A stretch of 64,000 bases of DNA from JBCFBK01 sp038562555 (GCA_038562555.1 JBCFBK010000020.1:21730-85729); one strand, 5' to 3'; positions 26,038-34,534 are shown, counted from the first letter of the stretch. The notes: generated by a model from the sequence alone, not told the origin. Numbers and translations are program-made.

Positions 26038-27342
26038 ATGGGAGACAAGGCAATTAATATCTTTTGGTTCCGGCGTGACCTGAGGGTGTCTGACAACCGG
26101 GGCTTATATGAGGCGCTTATGGCGGGAAAACCGGTTCTGCCGGTATTTGTCTTCGATTCGGCTATCCTGAGCGATCTGGAAGATAATGATTCCCGGCTCA
26201 CTTTTATTCTGAGAGAGGTTCAGAAACTGCAGGATCTGTTTGAACAGTACGGGAGTTCGTTCTGGATTTATCATGGAACGCCGCTGGATGCATTCAAACG
26301 AATCGATGCGGAATATGAGGTTGATACCGTTTTCGCCAATCAGGATTATGAGCCATACGCGGTGGAAAGAGACCGGCAGGTTGGCGATTTTCTTCGCTCA
26401 GTTGGGACCGGATTCAGCTTATTTAAAGATCACGTTGTATTTCATCAGGATGACATCCTGAATGAATCGGGAAAGCCATACACGGTCTTCACTCCTTACA
26501 GCAAAAAATGGAAGGTGCGGCTCTCAGATCACGATTTGCAGGAGTACCCGTCGGAAAAGCATCTGGATGAGCTGTTAAAGCTGGATCCGCTCCGCAAGTA
26601 TCATCATCCGGATCTGGGGTTCAGACCCGGTAATTTCTCTGTTCCCCCGCCGCTTATTGATCCTGACGTTCTTGCTCATTATCATGAAAGACGGGATTAT
26701 CCGGCCGAGGAGGGAACTACCCGACTGGGAATTCATCTGCGCTTTGGTACGTTAAGCATCAGGCGGCTTACGGCCATGGCACTTGTCTATCCGGACGCAT
26801 TTTTAAATGAACTGATCTGGAGAAATTTCTATATCGATATTCTCTGGCATTTTCCTTATGTTCAAAACAGGTCGTTTAATCCTGTCTATGATCGGATTCA
26901 CTGGCTGAACTCCGAAAAGGACTTTAGCCGCTGGCGGGAAGGCACGACAGGCTATCCGATGGTTGATGCGGGCATGAGGCAACTAAACCTGACCGGCTAC
27001 ATGCATAACCGGGTCAGAATGATCACTGCCGGCTTTCTTTGCAAACACCTTCTCATTGACTGGCGATGGGGTGAAGCTTATTTTGCCGACAAGTTGCTGG
27101 ATTACGAACTGGCTTCCAATAACGGAGGCTGGCAGTGGGCGGCCGGTTGTGGATGTGACGCTGCTCCGTACTTCAGAATATTTAATCCGTTTCTCCAGCA
27201 ACAAACCTTTGATCCAAAACAGGTTTATATACGGAAGTGGCTTCCTGAATTCGGCACTGCTGACTATCCAAGGCCCATGATCGATCATAAAACCGCCCGC
27301 AACCGTGCCTTACAGGTCTATCGGGAAGGGTTCAGGAAATGA
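26038..27342 (+). CDS. phrB: Deoxyribodipyrimidine photolyase (class I cryptochrome/photolyase family)
   Basis: A 434-residue photolyase. The N-terminal alpha/beta domain (NIFWFRRDLRVSDN...) binds the antenna chromophore. The C-terminal FAD domain contains LIWRNFYIDILWHFP (about 261-275), TTGYPMVDAGMRQL...GYMHNRVRM (about 303-327) and NNGGWQWAAGCGCDAAPYFRIFNP (split by family variation). It repairs UV-induced cyclobutane dimers using light. An AAAGAAA tract precedes the ATG. It stands alone and converges on the glutathione peroxidase gene. Confidence 0.92.
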   Translation: MGDKAINIFWFRRDLRVSDNRGLYEALMAGKPVLPVFVFDSAILSDLEDNDSRLTFILREVQKLQDLFEQYGSSFWIYHGTPLDAFKRIDAEYEVDTVFANQDYEPYAVERDRQVGDFLRSVGTGFSLFKDHVVFHQDDILNESGKPYTVFTPYSKKWKVRLSDHDLQEYPSEKHLDELLKLDPLRKYHHPDLGFRPGNFSVPPPLIDPDVLAHYHERRDYPAEEGTTRLGIHLRFGTLSIRRLTAMALVYPDAFLNELIWRNFYIDILWHFPYVQNRSFNPVYDRIHWLNSEKDFSRWREGTTGYPMVDAGMRQLNLTGYMHNRVRMITAGFLCKHLLIDWRWGEAYFADKLLDYELASNNGGWQWAAGCGCDAAPYFRIFNPFLQQQTFDPKQVYIRKWLPEFGTADYPRPMIDHKTARNRALQVYREGFRK

Positions 27343-27361
27343 ATAAGCCCGGCAGCTTATT
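27342..27361. terminator. Bidirectional hairpin between convergent phrB and gpx
   Basis: AATAAGC (27342-27348) pairs with GCTTATT (27355-27361), a 7-bp perfect stem with loop CCGGCA. It overlaps both stop codons and has short A/T flanks, so it could end transcription in both directions. Confidence 0.5.
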
Positions 27362-27893
27362 TCTGGATCCAGCTTGTAATCTTTGGATCGTCAGGTTTGG
27401 TTTTTGGATTGGCAAAACTGACCAGACGCCCCTGTTCGTCAATCATGTATTTTTGAAAATTCCAGCCCACCTCTGAGTCTATGACGCCGTTTTTCTCCTT
27501 TTGGGTGAGCCACTGGTAAATGGGAGCCATATCTGATCCTTTTACCGATATTTTTGACATCATGGGGAAGGAAACGCCATAGTTTTTCTGACAGAATTCG
27601 ATAATTTCTTTGTCGGACCCGGGCTCCTGTCCCAGAAAGTTATTAGCGGGAAAACCAACAATGGTGAATTTATCGCCGCCGTATTTCTCATAAAGCGCCT
27701 GCAGCGCCTCGTACTGGGGTGTCAGTCCGCATTTTGAGGCGGTATTTACGATGAGTACCTTTTTACCCTTCAGGCTGGCCATGTCGAATTCATTTCCTTC
27801 AATGTCCTTAACCTTAAAGTCATGAATCGAACTTTGTCCGAAGGAGATGATCGCGATCAATGCAAAAACAACTGATAATGCAAGGCGTTTCAT
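27357..27893 (-). CDS. Exported glutathione peroxidase-like thiol peroxidase
   Basis: A 178-residue Gpx-family protein with an N-terminal signal peptide (MKRLALSVVF...FGQ). The peroxidatic residue is Cys (C55 in NTASKCGLTP), not selenocysteine. Other landmarks are GFPANNFLGQEPGS (usually FPCNQFGGQEP) and the VGWNFQKY tryptophan motif. A second Cys in EFCQKNYG (about 103) is positioned as a resolving residue, which in this family points to thioredoxin rather than glutathione as donor. It reduces peroxides, probably in the periplasm. Confidence 0.88.
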   Translation of the reverse strand: MKRLALSVVFALIAIISFGQSSIHDFKVKDIEGNEFDMASLKGKKVLIVNTASKCGLTPQYEALQALYEKYGGDKFTIVGFPANNFLGQEPGSDKEIIEFCQKNYGVSFPMMSKISVKGSDMAPIYQWLTQKEKNGVIDSEVGWNFQKYMIDEQGRLVSFANPKTKPDDPKITSWIQK

Positions 27894-28040
27894 ATATTAC
27901 GTGCTTTTAAGTTACCGTTCAATTTTACTGTTTTTAATGAAAATTACAACAATCTTCTTCCTAAAAAAGTTTAGTTCAGCAAATATGATGCCGGGTGGTC
28001 CTTGTTGATAAATTAATCCCTTCCAAAAGTTGAAAATGAT

Positions 28041-28048
28041 TATCTTTG
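28041..28048 (+). promoter_or_regulatory. -7 motif TATCTTTG upstream of dnaX
   Basis: TATCTTTG matches TAnnTTTG and ends 18 nt before the dnaX ATG at 28067. No TTTG at the expected -33 position. Tentative. Confidence 0.35.
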
Positions 28049-28066
28049 GTCATCATTCTAATTTTT

Positions 28067-29170
28067 ATGGAGAATTTCATTGTTTCTGCGAGAAAATACC
28101 GGCCTGATACGTTTGAATCGGTTGTTGGACAGGCTTCTATAACAGCTACATTAAAGAATGCAATCAGGAACGGACAACTGGCGCACGCTTATCTGTTTTG
28201 CGGGCCGAGGGGAGTAGGGAAGACGACCTGCGCACGGATTTTTGCTAAAACAATTAATTGTCAGAATCTGACCGGGAGCGTCGAGCCATGCAACGGGTGC
28301 GAATCGTGTGAGGCTTTTAACAATAACCGCTCCTATAATATTCATGAACTGGACGCAGCTTCGAACAACTCAGTTGATGACATCCGTAATCTGACCGACC
28401 AGGTGCGAATTCCGCCTCAGATCGGGAAATACAGTATTTATATTATAGATGAAGTTCATATGCTGTCGCAGGCCGCATTCAACGCTTTTTTAAAGACGCT
28501 GGAGGAACCGCCCCGGCATGCCGTCTTTATTCTGGCCACCACCGAGAAGCATAAAATTATACCCACTATTTTGTCCCGTTGCCAGATCTTTGATTTTAAC
28601 CGGATAAAAATTGCGGATATTTCCGGTCATCTTGCGTATGTCGCCAAAAAGGAAGGGGTTGACATAGATCCGGAAGCTGTGAACGTGATTGCTCATAAGG
28701 CAGACGGGGCCATGCGTGATGCCTTGTCAATTTTTGATCAGATTGTCAGCTTTTCGGGCAGGCAAATCAGTTATAAGGATGTAATTGCCAACCTGAATGT
28801 ACTGGATTACGACTATTATTTCAGGCTTACTGACCTGTTGATGAAGAATGACGTTCCCGCAACGTTAATGCTTTTCAATGACGTGCTAGACCATGGGTTT
28901 GAAGGACACCATTTTATATCCGGTCTCAGCAGTCATTTCCGCGATCTTTTGGTTTGCCGCGATCCGGTGACCGTTCAATTGCTGGAGGTAGGCGGCGAAA
29001 TCAGGGAAAAATATAAAGTCCAGGCGGCGGGTTGCGGCCCTGATTTTCTTTTTGACGCATTGGCGATCAGCAATGATTGTGATCTCCGGTACAAGTCGAG
29101 TCAAAATAAACGCCTGCTGGTGGAACTTTCGTTAATCCGCATGGCGCAGCTTGGGTTAAAAAAAAAATAG
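28067..29170 (+). CDS. dnaX: DNA polymerase III gamma/tau subunit, 0-frame (gamma-like) product
   Basis: Residues 1-367 of the clamp-loader ATPase. Walker A GPRGVGKT is at 46-53, a zinc module uses C65, C75, C78 and C81, Walker B is IIDEVHM (about 127-133), and the SRC motif follows. An in-frame ATG at 28046 exists, but the ATG at 28067 (MENFIVSARKYRP) matches the family start. The frame ends at TAG 29168-29170 directly after a run of ten A. The family continues for about 200 residues beyond this point, and that continuation is present in the -1 frame. The 0-frame product would be a short gamma-like ATPase lacking the polymerase-binding tail, as in E. coli and Thermus dnaX. Confidence 0.92.
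   Translation: MENFIVSARKYRPDTFESVVGQASITATLKNAIRNGQLAHAYLFCGPRGVGKTTCARIFAKTINCQNLTGSVEPCNGCESCEAFNNNRSYNIHELDAASNNSVDDIRNLTDQVRIPPQIGKYSIYIIDEVHMLSQAAFNAFLKTLEEPPRHAVFILATTEKHKIIPTILSRCQIFDFNRIKIADISGHLAYVAKKEGVDIDPEAVNVIAHKADGAMRDALSIFDQIVSFSGRQISYKDVIANLNVLDYDYYFRLTDLLMKNDVPATLMLFNDVLDHGFEGHHFISGLSSHFRDLLVCRDPVTVQLLEVGGEIREKYKVQAAGCGPDFLFDALAISNDCDLRYKSSQNKRLLVELSLIRMAQLGLKKK
29158..29170 (+). promoter_or_regulatory. Probable frameshift or transcript-slippage site in dnaX (A10-TAG)
   Basis: Ten A residues (29158-29167) are read as TTA AAA AAA AAA, followed at once by TAG. A_AAA_AAA is a slippery heptamer for -1 shifting, and a run of this length can also cause RNA-polymerase slippage. 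Downstream, CAACG (29181-29185) can pair with CGTTG (29213-29217) around an inner GGG/CCC pair, a weak possible stimulator. See the findings. Confidence 0.75.
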
Positions 29171-29805
29171 CTGACGAAAGCAACGACGGGGAACTGGAAC
29201 CCATCTTCAATGCGTTGACCGACAATCAACCGGCGAAGTATCAGGTTTCCGCCCCAGTACAACCAACAGTTAATCAGCCTGACGCCGAACCGGCAAAGAC
29301 GCCCGTAAAAAGACTGATCAGGAAGACAGGCAGTGGTTTTACCCCTTCTATTAAAGACGCCCTGTCAGGAAAGCTGACCGAAGATAGTCCTGCAGGCGAT
29401 GCCCGGGAAAAGATGAAGTATTATACCGGGGAGGAAATGAACGAGCCGTTTACAAAAGAAGCGTTCGAAGCTACCTGGACTGATTATCTTAATCGTCTGC
29501 AAGATCGTCCGGGCCTGAAGGCAACACTCTCCAGGCTACCTGAAATTTTGGAAGGGAGCAGGCTGAAACTGACCATTGATAATTCTGTCCAGTTAGAGGA
29601 AATTGCGAAGATTAAACCGGATCTGGTTTCGTGGCTGAGAAGGGAATTGAAAAACACAACCATTGAGCTGGTTTCGGAAATCGCAGCCCGGGAGGTCGAC
29701 ACCAAACCTTATACAGAGACTGAAAAGCTGGCGGAAATGGTAAAGAAAAATCCTAGTCTGGCTCTGCTGCGGCAAAGATTTAACCTGGATTTTGGGGAAA
29801 TTTAA
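29167..29805 (+). CDS. dnaX: DnaX C-terminal extension in the -1 frame (tau-like tail)
   Basis: After a -1 shift at the A10 run, reading continues for 212 codons (IADESNDGELEPIFNAL...) to TAA at 29803-29805. With the 0-frame part this gives a protein of about 579 residues. It has a Pro/Ala-rich linker (about 29230-29300), then a domain with EAFEATWTDYLNRL and a C-terminal PSLALLRQRFNLDFGE, resembling the tail of Bacteroidota DnaX proteins. The only start-like codon in this frame is TTG at 29215 with no ribosome-binding site, so I do not think it is a separate gene. The tail would mediate polymerase or helicase contacts, as in tau. Confidence 0.8.
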   Translation: MADESNDGELEPIFNALTDNQPAKYQVSAPVQPTVNQPDAEPAKTPVKRLIRKTGSGFTPSIKDALSGKLTEDSPAGDAREKMKYYTGEEMNEPFTKEAFEATWTDYLNRLQDRPGLKATLSRLPEILEGSRLKLTIDNSVQLEEIAKIKPDLVSWLRRELKNTTIELVSEIAAREVDTKPYTETEKLAEMVKKNPSLALLRQRFNLDFGEI

Positions 29806-29945
29806 AGCCCGGACAAACAGCCAGCGACAAGCCCTTATCCGGCCGATCGACGTTTTGGCTCATCCGGCTCGTTGATCCGATACATTTTGTGTTAAATATT
29901 GAAAGAATCTTTTGTAATGTTGCTGGAATTTTGAAGCATTTTAAG

Positions 29946-29953
29946 TATTTTTG
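29946..29953 (+). promoter_or_regulatory. -7 motif TATTTTTG upstream of the ferritin gene
   Basis: TATTTTTG matches TAnnTTTG and lies 24 nt before the ATG. A TTTG occurs at 29911-29914, but its spacing is too long. No Fur-like palindrome was recognised. Confidence 0.4.
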
Positions 29954-29977
29954 ATAACAACTGAAAAAAATATTGTT

Positions 29978-30490
29978 ATGCTAAAGGACACTGTTTTAAA
30001 AGCTTTTAACAAGCAGATCAATGCCGAGATACACTCTGCTTATTTATATCTTTCCATGTCTGCCTGGTTTCAGACAAAAGGGCTTTCCGGCTTTGCAAAC
30101 TGGATGAAAATTCAATATCAGGAAGAACTGACCCATGCCATGAAGTTTTTTGATTATATTCATGAACGAAATGGCCGTGTCATTCTTGATCCGATCGAAG
30201 GAGTTCCCGCCGATTTTGAGGGCATCATTGATGTTTTTGAAAAATCGCTGGCGCACGAACAGAAGGTAACTGCTTTAATCGACGGACTTGTTGATGTGGC
30301 TATTGCCGCGGGCGACCACGCTTCACAAAGTTTTTTGAAATGGTTTGTTGATGAGCAGGTTGAAGAGGAAGCCAATGTGATCGCTATTCTTGATAATCTG
30401 CGGCTGATCAACGGACAGGGTAATGGTGTTTTTATGATGAACCGTGAACTTGCAGCAAGAGCTTTTAAAGACAACACCAAGGCAGAATAA
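29978..30490 (+). CDS. ftnA: Ferritin (FtnA-type, non-haem)
   Basis: A 170-residue ferritin. A TTG at 29951 would extend it, but the ATG at 29978 gives the normal N-terminus and family length. The ferroxidase residues fall at E17, E50, H53, E94, Q127 and E130, matching the E. coli FtnA pattern. It oxidises and stores iron in a 24-mer cage in the cytoplasm. A strong terminator follows, so it is probably monocistronic. Confidence 0.95.
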   Translation: MLKDTVLKAFNKQINAEIHSAYLYLSMSAWFQTKGLSGFANWMKIQYQEELTHAMKFFDYIHERNGRVILDPIEGVPADFEGIIDVFEKSLAHEQKVTALIDGLVDVAIAAGDHASQSFLKWFVDEQVEEEANVIAILDNLRLINGQGNGVFMMNRELAARAFKDNTKAE

Positions 30491-30510
30491 AAAGAACGAA
30501 AAGATATAGT

Positions 30511-30538
30511 AAGGCTGCCTTTTGGGGTGGCCTTTTTT
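30511..30538 (+). terminator. Rho-independent terminator after ferritin
   Basis: AAGGCTGCC (30511-30519) pairs with GGTGGCCTT (30526-30534), 9 bp including two G-T wobbles, with a 6-nt loop and a T tract running to 30538. It lies 20 bp after the ferritin stop. Confidence 0.85.
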
Positions 30539-30565
30539 GTATCCCTTTAAAACAAAGCTGGTAAA

Positions 30566-32752
30566 ATGGATAAACGAATTGACAATGCCTGGAACCATCT
30601 GCTGGAGACTTGCCGGAACACTATGTCTGAGGGTGATCTGAAGGAAATTCAGCGGGCATTCGACTATGCATATCAGGTACTGGGAGAAACAGTGCTTGAT
30701 AACGGTGTATTGGGTATGCTCCATTCGGTAGAGGTTGCCCAGGTGGTAATTGCGGAGATCAGCCTGGGAACCGATTCCATCATCGCCTGTCTGCTTCATC
30801 ATGTTACCCATGGCAAACTTTCCCATCCCCCCGGATTCAGGGAAATTGAAATGAGTTTTGGAAGTGTCGTGGCACGGATCCTCGAAGGGATGGCAAAAAT
30901 TAACGCGTTGGATACGGAAACAGTAGGCGTACATTCGGAGAATTTCCGTAAACTGATGCTGGCCCTTGCAGGCGACGTAAGGGTTATCCTGGTTAAAATT
31001 GCGGAACAGCTTTATCTCATGCGCCGCCTGGATGATCGTGACCCCGGACTTAGAAGAAAAATCGCCGTTGAGACTTCATACCTGTATGCGCCGCTGGCAC
31101 ACAGGCTGGGGTTATATAACGTAAATCTGGAATTACTTGATCTATGCCTGAAGCACCTTAATCCGGAGGCTTTCCAGCACGTCAGCGAACGGGTCATGGA
31201 ATCGGAGAACGAACGTCGGAATTTTGTTGCGGAATTCGTGAAGCCGATTGAGGAGAAACTGCAGGCGAGGGGCTTCAGGTTTGATATGAAAGCCAGGACC
31301 AAATCGATCAATTCCATCTGGAATAAAATGAAAAAACAGGGCGTTAGTTTCGATGAAGTGTACGACCTGTTTGCCATTCGCGTCATCCTTGATTCAAAAC
31401 CTGAGTTGGAGAAGTCTGACTGCTGGCAGGTTTATTCCATAGTCACCGAAGAATACCAGGCTAATCCGGAACGCATGCGCGATTGGATCACCGTACCCAA
31501 ATCGAACGGCTATGAAAGTTTACATGCCACCGTGTTGGGTCCTCATAAAAAGTGGGTTGAAATACAGATCCGGACAAAGAGGATGGATGAAATTGCAGAA
31601 AAAGGACTGGCCGCACACTGGAAATATAAAGGCGGCCAGGCATCGGCTGAAATGGAGCAATGGCTGGCAAACGTGCGCGAGATCCTTGAAAATCCGGACT
31701 CGAACGTAGTCGATTTTATTGAAGATTTCAGGACGAATATCTATAAGGATGAAATCTTTGTTTTTACACCCAAAGGCGACCTGAAGCGTTTACCTGCCGG
31801 ATCCACCCTGCTTGATTTTGCCTATGAAGTCCATTCGCATGTGGGGGATCATTGCACCGGAGGGATGGTTGACGGAAAAAAGGTAACATTACGTTACCAG
31901 CTTAAGAATGGCGAACAAATTGCCGTATCGACTTCGAATAATCAAAAGCCGAAACTCGACTGGCTGGATTTTGTCCGTACATCGAAAGCGAAAAGCCGGA
32001 TTAAATCGAGCCTGAACGAAGAACGTAAGCGTGAAGCCGAACAAGGTAAGGAAATTCTGCTCAGGAAGCTGAAGAACTGGAAGATCGAATACAACGACGA
32101 AGTTATTCGGAAACTGCTGAAACATTATCAGCTGAAACTGGCTCAGGATCTTTATTATCAGATCGCTGCAGGAAAGATCGATACCCTGGCCATCAAGGAG
32201 CTTTTGGTGGGGGAAGATGAAGATCAGACTATACGCCAGAAACTGGAGGAACTGGTTCCGCAGGAACAGTTGAAGGAATTGGAGTTTGCCGGTGGAGATG
32301 ACTATCTTATTATTGATAACAACATTAAAAATGTGAATCATAAACTGGCCCCATGCTGTAATCCGATCTTCGGAGATGAGATCTTCGGTTTTGTGACCAT
32401 CAGGGAAGGGATAAAAATACACCGCCGGAGTTGCCCGAACGCCAAACAAATGACAGAACGCTATCCGTACCGGATCATTCCTGCCAAGTGGCGTGAGTCA
32501 GCAAAGCGAACATCATTTCAGGCCACTATCAAGATGTCGGGAACCGATGAGGTGGGCATCGTCGGACAAATCTCGCATGTGATCGCAAAAGATATCGGCA
32601 TACAGATGCGGTCGATTAGTATCAATTCGGCAAACGGTGAGTTTGAGGGAACACTGCGTGTTTATGTGAACAACCTGGAACACCTTGATTTTCTGATCCG
32701 GAAACTACATCATATAAGGGGAGTCCTGCACGTATCCAGAGCAGATCAATAG
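30566..32752 (+). CDS. relA: RelA-type (p)ppGpp synthetase with degenerate HD domain
   Basis: A 728-residue RelA/SpoT-homologue. N-terminal HD domain (about 40-180): H53 is kept, but the HD motif is LLHHV (H78, H79 in place of HD) and the usual KLADRLHNM is KIAEQLYLM, so ppGpp hydrolysis is probably lost. Synthetase domain (about 230-370): DLFAIRVIL, RMRDW (R303-D306) with PKSNGYESLH, and VEIQIRTKRMDEIAEKGLAAHWKYK are intact. A TGS domain (about 390-455), a helical region and a C-terminal ACT domain follow, for ribosome-linked regulation. It should make (p)ppGpp during amino-acid starvation. A separate SpoT elsewhere in the genome would be needed for hydrolysis. Confidence 0.92.
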   Translation: MDKRIDNAWNHLLETCRNTMSEGDLKEIQRAFDYAYQVLGETVLDNGVLGMLHSVEVAQVVIAEISLGTDSIIACLLHHVTHGKLSHPPGFREIEMSFGSVVARILEGMAKINALDTETVGVHSENFRKLMLALAGDVRVILVKIAEQLYLMRRLDDRDPGLRRKIAVETSYLYAPLAHRLGLYNVNLELLDLCLKHLNPEAFQHVSERVMESENERRNFVAEFVKPIEEKLQARGFRFDMKARTKSINSIWNKMKKQGVSFDEVYDLFAIRVILDSKPELEKSDCWQVYSIVTEEYQANPERMRDWITVPKSNGYESLHATVLGPHKKWVEIQIRTKRMDEIAEKGLAAHWKYKGGQASAEMEQWLANVREILENPDSNVVDFIEDFRTNIYKDEIFVFTPKGDLKRLPAGSTLLDFAYEVHSHVGDHCTGGMVDGKKVTLRYQLKNGEQIAVSTSNNQKPKLDWLDFVRTSKAKSRIKSSLNEERKREAEQGKEILLRKLKNWKIEYNDEVIRKLLKHYQLKLAQDLYYQIAAGKIDTLAIKELLVGEDEDQTIRQKLEELVPQEQLKELEFAGGDDYLIIDNNIKNVNHKLAPCCNPIFGDEIFGFVTIREGIKIHRRSCPNAKQMTERYPYRIIPAKWRESAKRTSFQATIKMSGTDEVGIVGQISHVIAKDIGIQMRSISINSANGEFEGTLRVYVNNLEHLDFLIRKLHHIRGVLHVSRADQ

Positions 32753-32786
32753 CCACGTGCAACTTATCCGTCTGTTGCTAATTTAT

Positions 32787-32817
32787 TTTGATTCTACCGA
32801 TCGAACTGCTAATTTTG
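32787..32817 (+). promoter_or_regulatory. Bacteroidota-type promoter for iorAB (TTTG-N19-TAATTTTG)
   Basis: TTTG at 32787-32790 and TAATTTTG at 32810-32817 are separated by exactly 19 nt, an exact match to the -33/-7 consensus. The ATG lies 34 nt downstream at 32852. Best promoter candidate in the window. Confidence 0.65.
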
Positions 32818-32851
32818 AGGTCTGAAAAAACCATTGCAATCAATTTTATCT

Positions 32852-34453
32852 ATGCAAAAGTATCTGTTATTGGGGGCTGAGGCTATCGGACAGGGAGCGA
32901 TCGACGGGGGACTGTCCGGCGTTTATGCCTATCCGGGTACACCTTCGACCGAAATCACTGAATATATCCAGGAGAATGAGCTGGCTGCAGAAAGAAATAT
33001 TCACCGGAAATGGTCAGCCAATGAAAAAACTGCCTACGAAGCCGCTCTGGGAATGAGTTATACCGGTAAGCGAGCACTGGTGTGCATGAAGCACGTCGGA
33101 TTGAATGTAGCAGCCGACGCGTTTATGAATTCGGGATTTACCGGTGTGAACGGCGGGCTTGTGCTTGCAGTGGCCGACGACCCTTCGATGCATTCCTCCC
33201 AAAATGAACAGGATTCACGTTTTTATGCGGGCTTTGCCAAATTTCCTGTGCTGGAACCTTCCAATCAGCAGGAAGCTTATGATATGGCCTATGAAAGCTT
33301 TCAACTTTCCGAACTGACCGGACTGCCGGTTATGTTGCGTATTACAACCCGCCTGGCCCACTCGCGGTCGGGAATCATTCGCAGAGGCGTGCTGAACCAG
33401 CGGGAAATGGTGCTTCCCGAAGACCTGAAACAGTTTGTGTTGCTGCCTGCCATTGCGCGAAAACGCTACACTGTTCTTCTCGACAAGCAAAAACTGCTGA
33501 ATGATTTATCTGAAAAGTCAATATACAACACATTAATCGAAGGAAAGGATAAAAGCCTGGGTATTATTTGTTGTGGCATTGCCTTCAATTATTTGCAGGA
33601 AAACTACCGCGATACTGAATGTCCGTATCCGGTTATCCGCATTTCACAGTATCCGCTGCCGGAGAAACTCCTGGGCGGTATGGATAACGAATGTGATGAA
33701 ATTTTGGTGCTGGAAGAAGGATATCCGCTGGTGGAAGGACAGCTCAAAGGATTTTTTGGCAATGGAACTCCAATTCGCGGGCGTCTCGACGGGACCTTGC
33801 CCAGGGCAGGTGAATTGAACCCGGACCATGTGCGTAAGGCGCTCGGACTGCGTGTGGACGGCGGCATACCGGTACCTGACGTGGTTGTTGGCCGCCCTCC
33901 TGCGATGTGCCAGGGGTGCGGCCATATCGACGCTTTCACGGCGATGAACGAAGCCATGAAGAAATATGGTAAAGGTCGGGTTTTTTCGGATATAGGCTGT
34001 TATACCCTCGGGGCGCTTCCTCCTTATGAAGCCATCAATTCGTGTGTGGATATGGGTGCATCCATTACCATGGCAAAGGGTGCTGCCGACGGCGGACTTT
34101 TCCCCTCGGTGGCTGTGATCGGAGATTCTACCTTCGCCCATTCCGGCATAACATCGCTGCTTGACGCTGTCAATGGACATTCGCCGATCACGGTCGTCAT
34201 TTCCGACAATGAATCGGTGTCGATGACGGGAGGACAGGATTCTTCCGCGCAGGGGAAAATCGAAGACATCTGCAAAGGACTGGGTGTAGATCCCGCACAT
34301 ATCCGGGTCGTTGTACCGCTAAAAAAAAACCATGCCGAGATGGTTCAGATTTTCTGCGAGGAGCTCGAATATCAGGATGTCTCCGTAATCATCCCACGCC
34401 GGGAATGTTTGCAGCGCGCAAGCCGCAGGAAGCGAAATGTAAATCGGGCTTGA
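32852..34453 (+). CDS. iorA: Indolepyruvate:ferredoxin oxidoreductase alpha subunit, lacking the C-terminal ferredoxin domain
   Basis: A 533-residue 2-oxoacid:ferredoxin oxidoreductase alpha chain. The N-terminal pyrimidine-binding domain begins AEAIGQGAIDGG...AYPGTPSTEI. The C-terminal thiamine diphosphate domain has CQGCGH (about 351), GCYTLG and GDSTFAHSG...NESVSMTG. A TTG at 32834 would add six residues; the ATG at 32852 is preferred. Archaeal IorA is about 620-650 residues with two [4Fe-4S] clusters at its end. Here the protein stops at RRKRNVNRA with no CxxCxxC motif. It decarboxylates aryl pyruvates to acyl-CoA in amino-acid fermentation. It precedes iorB by 81 bp. Confidence 0.9.
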   Translation: MQKYLLLGAEAIGQGAIDGGLSGVYAYPGTPSTEITEYIQENELAAERNIHRKWSANEKTAYEAALGMSYTGKRALVCMKHVGLNVAADAFMNSGFTGVNGGLVLAVADDPSMHSSQNEQDSRFYAGFAKFPVLEPSNQQEAYDMAYESFQLSELTGLPVMLRITTRLAHSRSGIIRRGVLNQREMVLPEDLKQFVLLPAIARKRYTVLLDKQKLLNDLSEKSIYNTLIEGKDKSLGIICCGIAFNYLQENYRDTECPYPVIRISQYPLPEKLLGGMDNECDEILVLEEGYPLVEGQLKGFFGNGTPIRGRLDGTLPRAGELNPDHVRKALGLRVDGGIPVPDVVVGRPPAMCQGCGHIDAFTAMNEAMKKYGKGRVFSDIGCYTLGALPPYEAINSCVDMGASITMAKGAADGGLFPSVAVIGDSTFAHSGITSLLDAVNGHSPITVVISDNESVSMTGGQDSSAQGKIEDICKGLGVDPAHIRVVVPLKKNHAEMVQIFCEELEYQDVSVIIPRRECLQRASRRKRNVNRA

Positions 34454-34534
34454 GGCGATCCACGCCGCAAGTGTAAAAATCAGTTGAAATGTCAAATCGC
34501 TATTAGCTCAATGCTGATAGGTAACAGCTAAATT

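Noticed and set aside
29215..29805. Separate gene starting with TTG at 29215
   Set aside because: No ribosome-binding site, and the frame is open upstream to the A10 run and encodes the expected DnaX tail, so it is better read as a frameshift extension.
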